64,000 bases of DNA from Microglena sp. YARC (GCA_022414725.1 CM039463.1:72383025-72447024); one strand, 5' to 3'. Counted from the first letter of the stretch, positions 31,641 to 43,189 are shown. Program-made: numbers and translations. The notes: generated from the letters alone by a model not told the origin.

Positions 31641-34600
31641 ATGATGATGTCGCACATCGCCTTCAGCGGCCTCCTGTCCATCGCCTGCATGTGGTAGGTT
31701 GCGCTTCCACTCACGCCCATCATGTGCGCATCATGTGCACATGATCACGTCGTTCCCCACCCACTCAAATCACGTGTATCGTGTTACATCTGATGCACTG
31801 CGTCCACACGCCCATGATGCGCACATGATTCCGCCGTTCCTTACTCAGATCACGTGTGACGTGACAATTCCAATCCAATCCGATCGTGACAATTCCAATC
31901 CAATCCAATCCGATCCGATCCAATCCATCCAACGCCAGCACCCGGGCAGTACCTACGCTCCTACGCTCATCGCATCACCTGCCACCGTCGTGCTTTGGAA
32001 TCTGCTACTTTTCATGCCCCAGCTCCGCCCTCCTCTTCTACTAACTTCCGCCCCCCACCCCCGTTACCCACTTCCCACCCACCGGTGTTGTCCGAGGACC
32101 CACTTTGGATTGCTTCCTTAATCCACGCCGACATGGCAAACTGCCATTATTTTTATTTCTTATCATTATTATTGTGCGGCAATTCCTCGCTCCAGCCTAC
32201 CTTGCATCTATACCAGCCTGTGACTCGTGGAATCCACTCGTGGATATCCGGATAGCAGCACTTCATTCAATTCCGATTTTTTTGTTCGGGGATGGAGCGA
32301 TCGAATGATGATGGTGATGATACTGATGATAATGGTGTTAATTCGCAGGTCGTCTACCCAGGCTGCCCCCATCCCTGCCCAGTGCGCAGCTCCTTCTTGT
32401 GAACCGACGAAGCACACGCTCAAGGCAACAGTGGACACGGTCCACTGGGGCTACTTCTGTAAGTGCTGTCCTGCTTTGAGACTCCGTCTTGGACTTAGGC
32501 CACCCTAGCTTTGTGTTCCCCCCTTCGTGTCCCTTTGAACCCTATCCGTTGCGATCATTGCGATCGAGCATTTCAGCATGAACTGACGACGAGGGGTCCA
32601 AACCACCCGGTTTGGCTGTGTGACCCTAGCTCTGCTGACCAGGGTAGTACAAAGCGCGCGCAGCAGTGCGATTTCGCGCACGGTTTTTTAGCCCAATGCG
32701 CGTTTCGCGCAGTTTTTCAACCCCCCTGTGGTCGAAGATCGCAGTTTTTGCGCTTTATGCACTACAAATCGCTGACCAATTTGAACTTTGTGCGCGTCAA
32801 GCGCTGGCCAATTTGACAAATGTAGTACCCTGCTGCCGACCAACCTGCTTTTGCTTTCTAGTTTTCTCAGAAAGCCCCCCTCGCCCCTGTGCATTGCACT
32901 GGCTAAGTGCATACACTTAGCCAGTGCCATATATAATAACGCATGATTGATAGACATTGATGCATGGACGGCAGCACCGTTGCCACCACTTAGGCTGCTA
33001 TCTTGTCAACAAGTTCACCTAGCCACCTTTCCATCTCTCATGCATGGAGCCTAATTCTGACGGTTGGGTCCTTTTTGTATCTGCCATCATGAGCAGGGCA
33101 GGAGAACATTCCCAAGCTGGTGGTCAACAGTGGAGATGAGGTCTATGTGGAGATGATCTCCTAAGATGCAGGTGAGAAAGATGCAGACAAACATTTTAAT
33201 GCCGAATCCAGTCTGAGTGACAATTCCGCAACTAATGTTTCTAGTCACCCATCATTACTACGTAGTTTGGCTGGTTAGGCCTTATTAATTCATGTCTGGC
33301 AGCTTGTCCTCACTCCTTTGTTGAGGGACCCGACTACACACTCTGACACGCACTGCCTGCCTGGCTCCTCCGTACTACACACTCTGACATGCACTGCCTG
33401 CCTGGCTCCTGAACACTACACACTCTAACATGCACTGCCTGCCTGGCTCGTCCGTACTACACACTCTGGCATGCACTGCCTGCCTGGCTCCTGCGTACTA
33501 CACACTCTAACATGCACTGCCTGCCTGGCTCCTCCGTACTACACACTCTGACATGCGCTGCCTGCTTGGCTCCTCCGTACAACACACTCTGACATGCACA
33601 GCCTGGCTGGTTCCTCCGTACTACACACTCTGACATGCACTGCCTGGCTGGCTCCTCCGTATTACACACTCTGACATGCACAGCCTGGCTGGCTCCTCCG
33701 TACTACACACTCTGACATGCACAGCCTGGCTGGTTCCTCCGTACTACACACTCGTACTACACACTCAGACATGCACTGCCGGCCTGGCCCTCCTGTATAG
33801 GTGACTACTATGAAGGCATGATCAAGGGTGACAAGGCTGTTGAGGAGATGTTTGCCTGGGGCAACACTACGGCCAGCATCAATGTCCGCGGCGCCAGCGG
33901 CTACGGTGATGGAGTGCATATCCTCACTGGACCTATCTATGTGTGTGGAGCGGAGGAGGGTGACATCATTCAGGTAATAGACAGCTAGAGGCTATGGCAG
34001 TACCTAGATAATTAGCACCCACATGAAGAACACAATTGCTGACGCAGATCAATGTCCTTCACATGATACATGTCCTTCACATGATACATGATCAATGTCC
34101 TCCACATGATACATGTCCTTCACATGATACATGTCTAAGGAACGGCAAATCATATGATGTTGACCAAAGACGAGTATGATATCATATGATATCATACAAA
34201 AATCATATGATTTAATATCATATGATATGATGGCCCAGGCCAAAGTTACCTATTCAGACCACCGCCATCATATGATATCATATGATGACATGATATCATA
34301 TGATATCATATTGCCGACCCCTAAACATGTCCCATTGTGGTTACGTCAATGTGTATGAAATATTCAGACATGTCTTCAACTAGGGAAACAGTCGCAGATC
34401 AATGTCCTTCACATGATATATGTCCCATCGTGGTTACGCCAATGTGTAATGAAATATTCAGACATGTCTTCAACTAGGGAAACAGTTACAGATCAATGTC
34501 CTTCACATGATATATGTCCCATCGTGGTTACGCCAATTTGTGTGAAATATTCAGACATGTCTGAAACTAGGGAAACTGTTGCAGATCGAGGTCCTCCACA

Positions 34601-37064
34601 GTCGGAAGGACAAACACTCAGTAGTACAGAGTTTAAACTTGGCAATGTGTGTGCGTGCAGATTGACATCCTGGACCTGCAGCCTCGCGTCAACCCCAACA
34701 CCGGCAAGACGTTTGGCAGTAGTGGCGCAGGCACCTGGGGTTACCAGTACCGAGCTGGCACCGTTGATGGAAAGCCCCACAAGGAGATGACAACTATCTA
34801 TGAGCTGGTTAAGGGTGCTAGTGGAAAGATCAAGTATGCTGAACCCTTCGTTCAGTACCAGTACGGCCTTGCCCCTAACTACACTGGCCCCATGACACAG
34901 TCATGTGTGCAACAAACAGGAGTGTTCCCTGACGCCTATGTGGAGTATGTGTTCAACAACACTGCCTACACCTACCGCGGAGTGTACACTCCCTGTGTCA
35001 ATGGCACCCAGCAGTTCGTTGGGTACAAGTACCCCGGACTGATCACACAGCTCCCAACCGGCACTGAGAACTACGATATCCAGGGCAAGTGGAAGGTCCC
35101 TGTCAACATGCACATCGGCAACATCGGCCTAACCCCCAAGAGCGCTGTTCCTGTCCAAAGCACCGCTCCCTTTGGCTCTGGAGGCAACATGGACAACAGG
35201 CGAATTGGAGCTGGCTCCACCCTGTACCTGAGGGCTGAGGTCGCAGGTGGCCTCCTTGCCATGGGAGACTGTCACATGGCCCAGGGAGACGCTGAGTTGT
35301 CCGGCACTGGCATTGAGACTTCACTCAACGGCAAGTTTAAGATCACTCTCCACAAGGCAGGCACAGGTCCCAAGAAGATCCACAACCTGTCGTTCCCACT
35401 GATTGAGAATGCGGAAAACTACATTGTCCAGGGCCTGGCCTACGATAACAACTACCTGTCCCACCCGGACCTCCAGCCCAACCCTCAAGAGCTTGTCCTT
35501 TCGAAAGGTTCCAGCCTGGACAAGGCCATGAACAACACCTACTTGAAGGTGAGAAGTCGGGTGTGATTCAAAGCACACTGTACTGCCCATGAAACCATTT
35601 TGAATGCAATTGAAAGGACTTGATTATCGTTGAAGTGACAGCCGCTCAGGGCCTCATTGACTTTGATTCATACAACCCTAGTTTCATTCATGTCTGAAAA
35701 TATTTCATACAAATTGGCGTAACCCCAGTGTGCCATCGCCTGACTGCCGCTTCTAGCATGTCGGTGCCATACATTTGTATACATCACATACATTGCATAC
35801 ATTATAAAAACTGGCGGAACCCCAGTGTGCAATCTACTTTGTCAGCCATCGCTTGACTGCCGCTTCTAGCATGTCGGTACCATACATTTGTATGAAACGT
35901 TCTCAGATATGTCTGAAACTTTGGTAGTATGAGACATACTGACTGCCGCTTCTTGCATGGCCGTGCCAACCATTAGTTCACATCCCCACCTGCCCTTATT
36001 AGCCGCCCATGTTGCTAACTTTATCCATTATCAACTGCCTATGTTGCTGACATGCATGTGCTGCCTCTGCTGTCTCAGGCCTCTTATTAACCGCTCATGT
36101 TGCTAACTTTATCCATTATCAACTGCCTATATTGCTGACATGTATGTGCTGCCTCTGCAGTCTCAGGCCCCTTATTAACTGCTCATGTTGCTAACTGTAT
36201 TTATTATCAACTGCCTATGTTGCTGACATGTATGTGGTGCCCCGCTGTCACAGGCCCGCGAGTGGCTCATGAACGCTAAGAACTTGACTGAGGATGAAGT
36301 CAACACCTTCATCACAGTCATGTGTGACTTCCAGGTCACTCAAGTTGTCGACGGCAACTGGGGCATGCATCTGGGTAAGTGGGCTGATGGGTGAATGGGT
36401 GGTACAATGGGCCATGGGGTATATTGGGCCGTGAGAGGCACAGCAGGGTGACGGTGTAGTATCTGATGTGGACCACTGTCATGCATGGGCTGCTCAGGCA
36501 TGGATCATGGTCACTTGGGTACTCGCCTTTTTAAGTATTCGTTCCAGGGACTGAAAGGATTTGGTCGGCGCCGTAGGTAGTGCTCTTACAAGAGACACAA
36601 AGATAGCACAAGAGGGTAGCAGAAGAGTACTAGTATCGGAGGCTAGGTTGTACAGATGGTGTTGTAGACTGGGGGCGTTGCCCTTACTAGACTGCCAGCT
36701 CTGAGGACAGAAGGGCCTCAGACACTCGGGGAAGTGGCAATTTCGCTAAATGTGTGCGTTCCGCGTGCATTCCGCTGCGCTCGTACGCATTTAGCGATCT
36801 GTCGACGTCCCCGAGTGAGACCTGGGTACATAAAGCTTTAGCTACGACATATAATAGTACAAGAACACTTTTCACTTGTTGACACCCATGTGGCATCCAT
36901 TTCCCAAGGGTTAGTGAATTGATCGTTGACTGTTAAAACTTACCTGTCCTCCTCCTATGCTTGTCTTGCGCGCAGTCATTCCCAAGTTTGCTTTCCAGAA
37001 GAACAGTAAGCCCCATGACATGATGCCCAAGGTTGTGTGTGGGACCAGTACCCTCCAGAAGTGA
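31641..37064 (+). CDS. formamidase/acetamidase family enzyme (copy 2), seven exons, one in-frame stop
   Basis: Spliced model: 31641-31693, 32349-32458, 33097-33171, 33801-33973, 34661-35548, 36254-36374, 36976-37064. It totals 1509 nt (503 codons) with every GT-AG junction in phase. Exon 1 gives MMMSHIAFSGLLSIACMW, a likely signal peptide continuing into SSTQA, so the enzyme may be exported or periplasmic. Family motifs: KATVDTVHWGYF, NSGDEVYVEMIS, DYYEGMIKGD, GPIYVCGAEEGD, IDILDLQPRVNPNTGK, GDCHMAQGDAE. The enzyme releases ammonia from short amides, plausibly for nitrogen supply. Codon 77 is TAA (33162-33164) between EMIS and DAGD, where relatives have His; as read, the product is cut at 76 residues. 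Either this copy is a young pseudogene, or the base calls are wrong, or the stop is bypassed. The last three exons match copy 1. Confidence 0.85.
32640..32832. mobile_element. hAT-type MITE, TIR CAGGGTAGTACA (in formamidase intron 2)
   Basis: 193 bp, ends CAGGGTAGTACA and TGTAGTACCCTG, flanked by CTGCTGAC (32632-32639) and CTGCCGAC (32833-32840), an 8-bp duplication with one mismatch. The interior is rich in GCGCGTTTCGCGCA. Same ends as the long element at 6331-26541. Confidence 0.85.
33310..33800 (+). repeat. about 40-bp array abutting the exon 4 acceptor
   Basis: Around eleven units of TGCCTGCCTGGCTCCTCCGT, ACTACACACTCTGACATGCA in formamidase intron 3. The last unit merges into the real acceptor GGCCTGGCCCTCCTGTATAG, so the array seems to have grown from the acceptor region. 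Confidence 0.8.
34040..34660 (+). repeat. diverged repeats of about 90 bp before the exon 5 acceptor
   Basis: Words GCAGATCAATGTCCTTCACA occur at about 34047, 34395 and 34490, and a variant GCAGATCGAGGTCCTCCACA at about 34580. The real exon 5 border is GCAG/ATTGACATCCTGGACC. The units therefore look like degenerate copies of the acceptor plus exon start. The same units carry GTTACGCCAATGTGT and ATATTCAGACATGTC. Confidence 0.6.
34139..34321. mobile_element. palindromic MITE with TAA duplication, Harbinger-like
   Basis: 183 bp from GGAACGGCAA to TTGCCGACCCC, flanked by TAA on both sides (34136-34138; 34322-34324). The interior is mostly CATATGATATCATATG palindromes. A larger relative is at 49452-49803. 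The superfamily is inferred from the 3-bp target and GG-start only. Confidence 0.6.
35990..36253 (+). repeat. about 90-bp array abutting the exon 6 acceptor
   Basis: Three units with CTTATTAACTGCTCATGTTG, CATTATCAACTGCCTATG and TGTCTCAGGCCCC in formamidase intron 5. Each holds an AG/GCC copy of the true acceptor CACAG/GCCCGC. Copy 1 has little more than one unit (about 650-744), so the array expanded after the gene duplication or shrank in copy 1. Confidence 0.75.
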
Positions 37065-37394
37065 GGACCCCCGCAACCATTGCGTCAACTCACTGACAGT
37101 TTTGACTCCGAATCCTTTCTCAGTTGGCGCTTCTTGGTGGGAACACGTAGCAATTGAACAACCCCTGGCATGGAAAAGTCCTTGCTTGGGAAAGTCTTTG
37201 CTTGAATCCCCCTTGCTTGGAAAACCATATTGATAAATGTATAGAAATTGTCGATTGGTAGATGCTTGATAGCTGTATGCTTGATTGTTCGATGGGATCA
37301 TTGCCCGATTGTTCGATTGCTGGAAATGCTCGATAGGTCAGCTAATGGACGTACAAATATGGAACGGATAAAGAATGCCGAAAGGCTGGATCCA

Positions 37395-37399
37395 TGTAA
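37395..37399 (+). terminator. candidate poly(A) signal TGTAA of formamidase copy 2
   Basis: TGTAA lies 331 nt after the stop, preceded by the small inverted repeat GCCGAAAGGC, at the same place as in copy 1. Confidence 0.55.
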
Positions 37400-38227
37400 C
37401 CAAGTCCAAGTCCTAGCCTTGTAGGAAAGTGCAAGTGACAAGTAAAAAATAGATATTGTGGCACTGGGCGTGAGATAGAGGACTATCCAGTTCGCTAGCA
37501 CTGGGAAATGGATCGCTATAGCGTCCGAAATCGTGCTAGGGTACTACAAAATGTCAATGGGAATTTTGTTTATCACGCATCTGCCTTCTCTTAAGCTGTG
37601 ATTATGATTCAACTATAATGTGAACATGCTCGTTGCGACCAGATGGGGTTATACATTGCTACAATCGCGCAGTCAGTAGCAAGCAAGATGGGTTGTATAT
37701 ATTGGAAGAAGAGGAAGCACACCGTTACTTACTTAGCGAACGACATTACCAAGATCGACCAGTGCCGCAATACCTGGACAGTTTTAAAACAGTGAGGATT
37801 GGGGCACCATGCACCCCATAACCTAGTCCAGAAGTTGAATTCCAAAGACCGAATGAAGACATGCACACATGCGCGCGACGAGAAATACATACCCGTATCT
37901 ATAAGGCATGGAGACCAAGGAAGTAGCGAAGGAAGTGTAATACAATTCCCGTATACGCCTTTAATACTAGCAAACGACCCTTGGCCAAACCGATTTAGGG
38001 ATCCAGCTTTAGACCACTACTAGCCCTAGCAAGTTAAATTGCCCTAATTTGAAGCCCACATGCAGACGGCGAACAGCCTGAAGGCTAATATGCCACATAA
38101 ACAAACCAAACTATTTATCATGTGTGTGCGGCACTCATCCTCACACCACACCCGCACCCACGTTGCTAGCTGTCCTTGTTCCTTAAGTGGGATGTAATAT
38201 AGAATGACAAGGGAATGTATTTACATT
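37400..38227. other. downstream flank of formamidase copy 2, no gene
   Basis: 37540-37560 has a lone end-like string AGGGTACTACAAAATG related to the hAT-type TIR. 37790-37930 matches the flank of copy 1. 38057-38100 contains one hairpin module (CAGACGGCGAACAGCCTGAA and AGGCT). Confidence 0.45.
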
Positions 38228-38362
38228 ATTGACCCCGGTTCGAATCTGCACTCCGATGTGCGCACTAGAAATCCCTGGTTTCAGTGGTTCTCGCACGGAG
38301 AGAAATTGTTGGCTGCAATGTGCAGACGGTTAGACGCCAAACTTGGCGTATAGAACCTTGTA
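38228..38362 (+). repeat. dispersed repeat with B-box-like head and hairpin/TGTAA end
   Basis: Starts CCGGTTCGAATCTGCACTCC and ends CAGACGGTTAGACGCCAAAC, TTGGCGT, CCTTGTAACAAT. A second copy at 58597-58732 has the same order with a changed but still complementary stem (ACGCCGA/TCGGCGT). Probably a second SINE family. Confidence 0.6.
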
Positions 38363-38456
38363 ACAATCATTTTTTACATTATTGACACGACCACACTTCC
38401 ACCCGATAATCAAACGACATGACAATACACTGACGCTGTTGACCTGATCATACATT

Positions 38457-38586
38457 TATCCTCGACACACCCCTGATGTAATGGTTTTTTTTGCTGTGCG
38501 GGTACTTTTTCCTTTTGTCTAAAGCACAGAGTCTCATACACCCCCGCGGTGTCAAGTAGACTTTAACATGTAATTTAATGTAATGT
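38457..38586 (+). mobile_element. LINE 3' end, about 130 bp
   Basis: TCCTCGACACACCCCTGATG through GTGTCAAGTAGACTTTAACA and ATGTAATTTAATGTAATG matches the 3' end of the LINE at 18231-20325 (20192-20325). A severely 5'-truncated copy. Confidence 0.85.
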
Positions 38587-39119
38587 ATTACACAAAGCTG
38601 ATGACATAATGACATAATGATATATTGGCATTATTAACATGATCATGCATTGAGCTGATGGCATGATAATATGCTGGCATTATTGGAGTCATAATAATGC
38701 CGCTGACAAAACTGATATAACAACACAAGTTGGATTCGAAATAACTCATGGTGATTGGTATATTTTGTGATAGGATGCTTTGATTTGAATTGGATGTGTT
38801 ACTGCAGAAGAAACTTGACCTTGACATGTCATCAAACTGTCTACAGCCATGTGCTTACATTCGGTAATCTGGAGTGTGGTGTAGTCTGGAGTGTGGTGTA
38901 GTAGTGTTTATGCTACCCACGTTTTACTCTGCCAGCAGACGGTGAGCAGCCTGAAGGCTTATAGACCATGTAATGCAAACAAGTTACTGCCGAAGACGAC
39001 GGGCAGCCTTAAAGGCTGCAGCCGTATTAACAAGTTCAGGATATGATTGATATAATGACACAAGTTGGCCTGATGGCACACATGCACTGGAGAATGTCGC
39101 ACAGCCTGGCACAGTATGA
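38587..39119. other. repeat fragments, no gene
   Basis: Contains hairpin modules at about 38936-38975 (CAGCCTGAAGGCT) and 38987-39035 (GCAGCCTTAAAGGCTGC), otherwise AT-rich sequence with no gene recognised. Confidence 0.45.
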
Positions 39120-39430
39120 GTCTAGAAAGGCAAGTTGTTGGTGGTTGGCCAAAGTGCAAGCAAACGGGCTGGCCCCAAAACCCTAAGCCTGTAACATGAG
39201 TCTAGAAAGGCAAGTTGCTTGGTGGTTGGCCCAAGTGCAAGCAAACAGGCTGGCCCCAAAACCCTAAGCCTGCAACATGAGTCTAGAAAGGCAAGTTGCT
39301 TGGTGGTTGGCCCAAGTGCAAGCAAACGGGCTGGCCCCAAAACCCTAAGCCTGTAACATGAGTCTAGAAAGCCAAGTTGCTTGGTGGTTGGCTCAAGTGC
39401 AAGCAAACGGGCTGGCTCCCTAAACCTCAC
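39120..39430 (+). repeat. about 81-bp tandem array, four units
   Basis: Units: GTCTAGAAAGGCAAGTTGCT, GGTGGTTGGCCCAAGTGCAA, AAACCCTAAGCCTGTAACAT. A single diverged copy lies at about 53510-53600. Confidence 0.85.
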
Positions 39431-39472
39431 TCCTCGTAATAAGGCATACTGTTTATTTATTTATAAAAGGCA

Positions 39473-39636
39473 AGTGTCCGTGCTGTAGCGCAGTAGTCCA
39501 AGGCTGCTACTTTACCTGGGTAGTGCTACCATGGCGGTTGATAGTGACCGCGACACTAAAGCGCACCCGTAGGGATTCGAACCCCGCACATTCTGATTTC
39601 AACGAGCTCTATCATTGAGCTAATCGTCGAAACGGG
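39473..39636 (-). mobile_element. tRNA-derived SINE, copy 2
   Basis: Minus strand: A-box-like TTAGCTCAATGATAGAGC and B box GGTTCGAATCC, then body GGTCACTATCAACCGCCATG and CCCAGGTAAAGTAGCAGCC. The acceptor strands do not pair, so it is not a functional tRNA. Confidence 0.7.
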
Positions 39637-39726
39637 ATGCTGTATGGTACAGTGTTACCCAGTCAACGATCAGACGGGTCTGAGGTTACAGCCCTGGCCA
39701 GGTTCTCAACATCTCAGATATGCGTG

Positions 39727-39795
39727 TGTGGGGGGGTGGGGTGGGGGGGGAGTGTGTGTGTGTGTGTGGGGGGGGGGGTCGGGGGGGGGGGGGGA
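39727..39795 (+). repeat. G-rich and GT simple repeat
   Basis: GGGGGGTGGGGTGGG runs with a short GT stretch; the flanking GATGGGTCTGAGGTTCCAGC is itself duplicated at about 39670 and 39800. Confidence 0.85.
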
Positions 39796-39939
39796 TGTCT
39801 GGATGGGTCTGAGGTTCCAGCCCTGGCCAGGTTCTCAAAATCTCAGATTTGCCGCCTTGGAAAGGTAGAGACCTTCTCTTCGTGCTGTAGCGTGGTAGTC
39901 CAAGCTCAGACGCAGAGGGTCTGCGAAACCAAATAAACC

Positions 39940-40734
39940 CAACATGGTAGGTATTTTCCAGTATGTACACATGCATGCAAAAGGAAGGGTTCCCTCAATC
40001 TAACGCCTGTGGCATGGCGTACTATTTTTCAATTTTAAAAGGAAAGTTGCGGACCTTGCAGAATTCACCTAGTAATATAGCTTTTCTGTTCAGCTACGAG
40101 CAGCAGCTTCTAGGTAGCTCCCCTGACTGGCTAGCAGCTTCTAGGCAGCTACCTTGCAGAATACACCTAGTAACATAGCTTTTCTTTTAATGGCGACTTT
40201 CCCCAGCTGCGGCGTAAGGGAGGGTCCCCTTAACACCACGCCCCTCCAGTCTTATCTTTTTTTTCTTCAGCTTTTCTTTTCAGCTACGAGCAGCAGCTTC
40301 TAGACAGCTCTCCTGACTGGCTAGTCAGCCAAACCTGATGAAACCTAATGCACCTTGAAGCTGGCGCAACCAGCTTTCCACTACTGTTGGCATCTCGAGG
40401 CTTGGCCCAGTGGCCGGCTCAGGGAGCTGCCCAGAAGCTGGCGCAACCAGCTTTCCACTACTGTTGGCATCTTGGGGCTTGGCCCAGTGGCCGGCTCAGG
40501 GAGCTGCCCAGAAGCTGCTGCACGTAGCTGAAAAGGAAAACTATGCCTAGTAAGGCTTAAGCATGCAATGGAGTGGAAATCCGGTTCAGGTGCGTCGCAG
40601 ACACAAATTTTGAAACCGATGCATCTCAAGTCCCGGATTTTGAAACAGGATGCGTTTCGAGGGCAGATTTGGGCGTCCCCCTGAACAGCCCTGGCGCCCG
40701 ACTCAAGTCCATCAAGGCTGAGGTGAGGGAATCC
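39940..40734. other. scattered copies of the AGCTGCCTAGAAGCTGCTGC motif, no gene
   Basis: Copies of the 67-bp-family motif at about 40090-40160, 40270-40310, 40420-40540, plus a SINE tail fragment at 40185-40260 (CCCCTTAACACCACGCCCCT). Two nearly identical 60-bp pieces (GCGCAACCAGCTTTCCACTA) at about 40362 and 40440. No gene seen. Confidence 0.55.
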
Positions 40735-40937
40735 CCGTTCAACAAATGGCTCAATGGCTGAGCTCCTTGAACGATGAAGGTGCCGGGTTCGAATTCCCAA
40801 GGGCACGCCTTAGAGTTCACGGTCGCTGTCAACCGCCATGATAGCTTTGTCCAGGTAAAGTAGCAGCCTGTTCCCTACTGCCAGAAGACGGGGTTCCCTT
40901 AATACCACGCCCCACCAGGCGTTATCAGTACGCCTAG
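40735..40937 (+). mobile_element. tRNA-derived SINE, copy 3
   Basis: Plus strand: head GGCTCAATGGCTGAGC and GGGTTCGAATTCCC, body GTCAACCGCCATGATAGC and CCAGGTAAAGTAGCAGCCTG, tail CCCTTAATACCACGCCCCAC and CAGGCGTTATC. Confidence 0.72.
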
Positions 40938-41029
40938 TAAGAATAAAACATTCAATGGAGTAGGCAGAACACTGCACGGTGAGCAGTGCAACGTCATCCT
41001 AGCAAAGATTAGGACCAAATCATACAAAC

Positions 41030-41460
41030 ACGCATGTATTATCATCACGCACTACCCTGTATTATCATGTACTACCATGTACTATCATCATGTGCTATCA
41101 TGTACTGCCATGTACTATCAAGTACTACGATGTACTATCATGTACCAGCAGGTACTATCATCATGGCCTATCATGTACTACCATGTACTATCATCATGTG
41201 CTATCATGTACTACCCTTTACTATCATGTACTACCCGGTAATATCATGTACTTTTGTGTACTTTCATTATGTACTTTCATGTACTATCATCATGCACAAC
41301 CATGTACTGTCATCATGTACTATCATCATGCACTGCCATGTACTATCATCATGTGCTATCATGTACTTTCGTGTACTTTCACTATGTACTTTCATGTACT
41401 ATCATTACGTACTACCATGTACTGTCATCATGTACTGCCATCATGTACTATCACCATAGA
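41030..41460 (+). repeat. ATCATGTACTAC minisatellite
   Basis: About 12-bp units (TATCATGTACTACCATGTAC) with ATCATC insertions. Frames through it (CTIMYYH-type) are repeat products. Confidence 0.88.
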
Positions 41461-42639
41461 TCATTCTGCATCCAGCGAAGTACCAGCGGTATCAAGAACA
41501 GCAAACACAAGAGTACAGATACGTGTACACATGCCCGCTCTATAGACGTTGACGTGTGTGTGTGTTTCACTCAGCTATTTCCACTATTTGTGTGTGTTTC
41601 ACACACACATTTCCACTCTGTAGACGTGGACGTGGACATAACCTTTATTTTCGGCTACGAGCACCAGCTTCAAGGCAACTTACTGACTCATCCACTGGGC
41701 TATCCACAATGATTTCAACCTATGTAGACAACTGTTCCCTTTTAGGACTACTCGTAGTAGCTTCTAGGCAGCTACCTAATAGGAAAAGAGAACAACACAC
41801 AGGATGCAAATGCAAATGCATAGGCCAAAGCAAAGATGCAACCCAAGAGGTGCTTAAGTGAGACCAGACTAGGATCAGTCCTACCCACTGCAGGGTACAA
41901 GGCTCAGTACAGGGTACACCACACACCACACCACACACACACCACACACACCCTGCTTAACAGTTTGAGCACACCGCTGACATTCTCCAGCATCACACGC
42001 CACACACATCACTAAGTAAATCGGCATACATACATTTAGGTGGCAGGTTGCAAGCTAGATAAGGCAGTGCAACAAGCAGAATGAGCAAATCAGGTATGCA
42101 CCCAAGGTGCACAACACACGTACATACATCCGTACATACATACATTCCTCACATAGCTTATCTTTTCAGCTACGAGCAGCAGCTGCTAGGCAGCTTCCCT
42201 GACTGGCCAGTCAGCCAACCCTGATGCAACCTAGTGCACCTTGAAGCTGATTCAACCAGCTACAGCCAGTCATTCCTTCCTCTCATTCCCACACAGGAGG
42301 TCTCAGAATGGCTTTTCTTTTCTGTCATGAGCAGCAGCTTCTAGACAGCTCCCCTGACTGGCTATGCAGCTGAACCAGCTTTCCTGTATTGTTGCCATCT
42401 TCTGGCTTGGCCCAGTGGCTGGCTCAGGGAGCTGACTAGAAGCTGCTGCTCGTAGCTGAAAAGAAAAGCTATGATTCCTCTCATGAACATGGATATCACA
42501 AGCATTCACATCACACTATCACATGGATATCACAAGCATCCACATCACACTATCACACTACCCACATCACACTATCACATGGACATCACAAGAATCCACA
42601 TCACACCAGAGCAACAGGAACAGCCTCACAGCCTAAGTC
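41461..42639. other. repeat-rich stretch, no gene
   Basis: Short CA-rich runs (41915-41950), AGCAGCTGCTAGGCAGC-type motif copies (about 42165-42460) and CACATCACACTATCACATGG units (42490-42600). No gene seen. Confidence 0.45.
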
Positions 42640-43180
42640 AATACACCTGAGTGATATAAGAGCCCTAAACCTTGAACATGTCACACCTGAGTGATATGAC
42701 AGCCCTAAAACCTGGACATATCACACTTGAGTGATATGATTACATGAAAGCCCTTAAACCTTAACATGTCACATGAATGCCGTGATCGGCGTTTATAGTT
42801 GTCCAAACCTAAACCCCTAACTTGCCAGATTGCCAAGGCATGTCAACCTTTACACTCCAGACTCCTGATAAGCCCTAGACCCGAGCATGCCACACTTGAG
42901 TGACATTCACAATTGAGTGGCATGAGTGACGACATGAGGAGCCCTAAAACCTAAAGATGCTACACTTCAGTGACATCACACTTGAGTGAGGACATGAGGA
43001 GCCCTTGAACCCAAACATGGCACACTTGATTGACATCACACTTGAGTGGCATGAGTGACATCACACTTGAGTGAGAACAGAAGGAGCCCTTAAACCCAAA
43101 CATGCCACACTTGAGTGACATCACACTTGAGTGAGGACATAAGGAGCCCTTGAACCCTAACATGGCACACAGAGTGGCAT
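42640..43180 (-). repeat. about 60-bp array derived from the end of the TMEM19-like gene
   Basis: Units such as CACACTTGAGTGACATCACA, GAGGAGCCCTTAAACCCAAA, CATGCC. On the minus strand they copy the last codons and stop region of exon 3 of the 44024-53362 gene (the exon reads GTGTGGCATGTTTGGATTCT, followed by AGGGCTCCTCATG). Confidence 0.75.
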
Positions 43181-43189
43181 GGACGCCAT

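Noticed and set aside
13670..33164. In-frame TAA and TAG codons (gag TAG, gag/pol TAG, pol TAA, formamidase TAA) as sign of a genetic code where TAA/TAG mean Gln, as in some ulvophytes
   Set aside because: Both pol genes, the LINE ORF and the TMEM19-like gene end in TAA or TAG exactly where their families normally end, so these codons do act as stops here. Decay plus one readthrough site explains the data better.
39560..39636. tRNA-Phe-like gene on the minus strand
   Set aside because: A and B boxes are good, but the acceptor strands do not pair and the SINE body follows.
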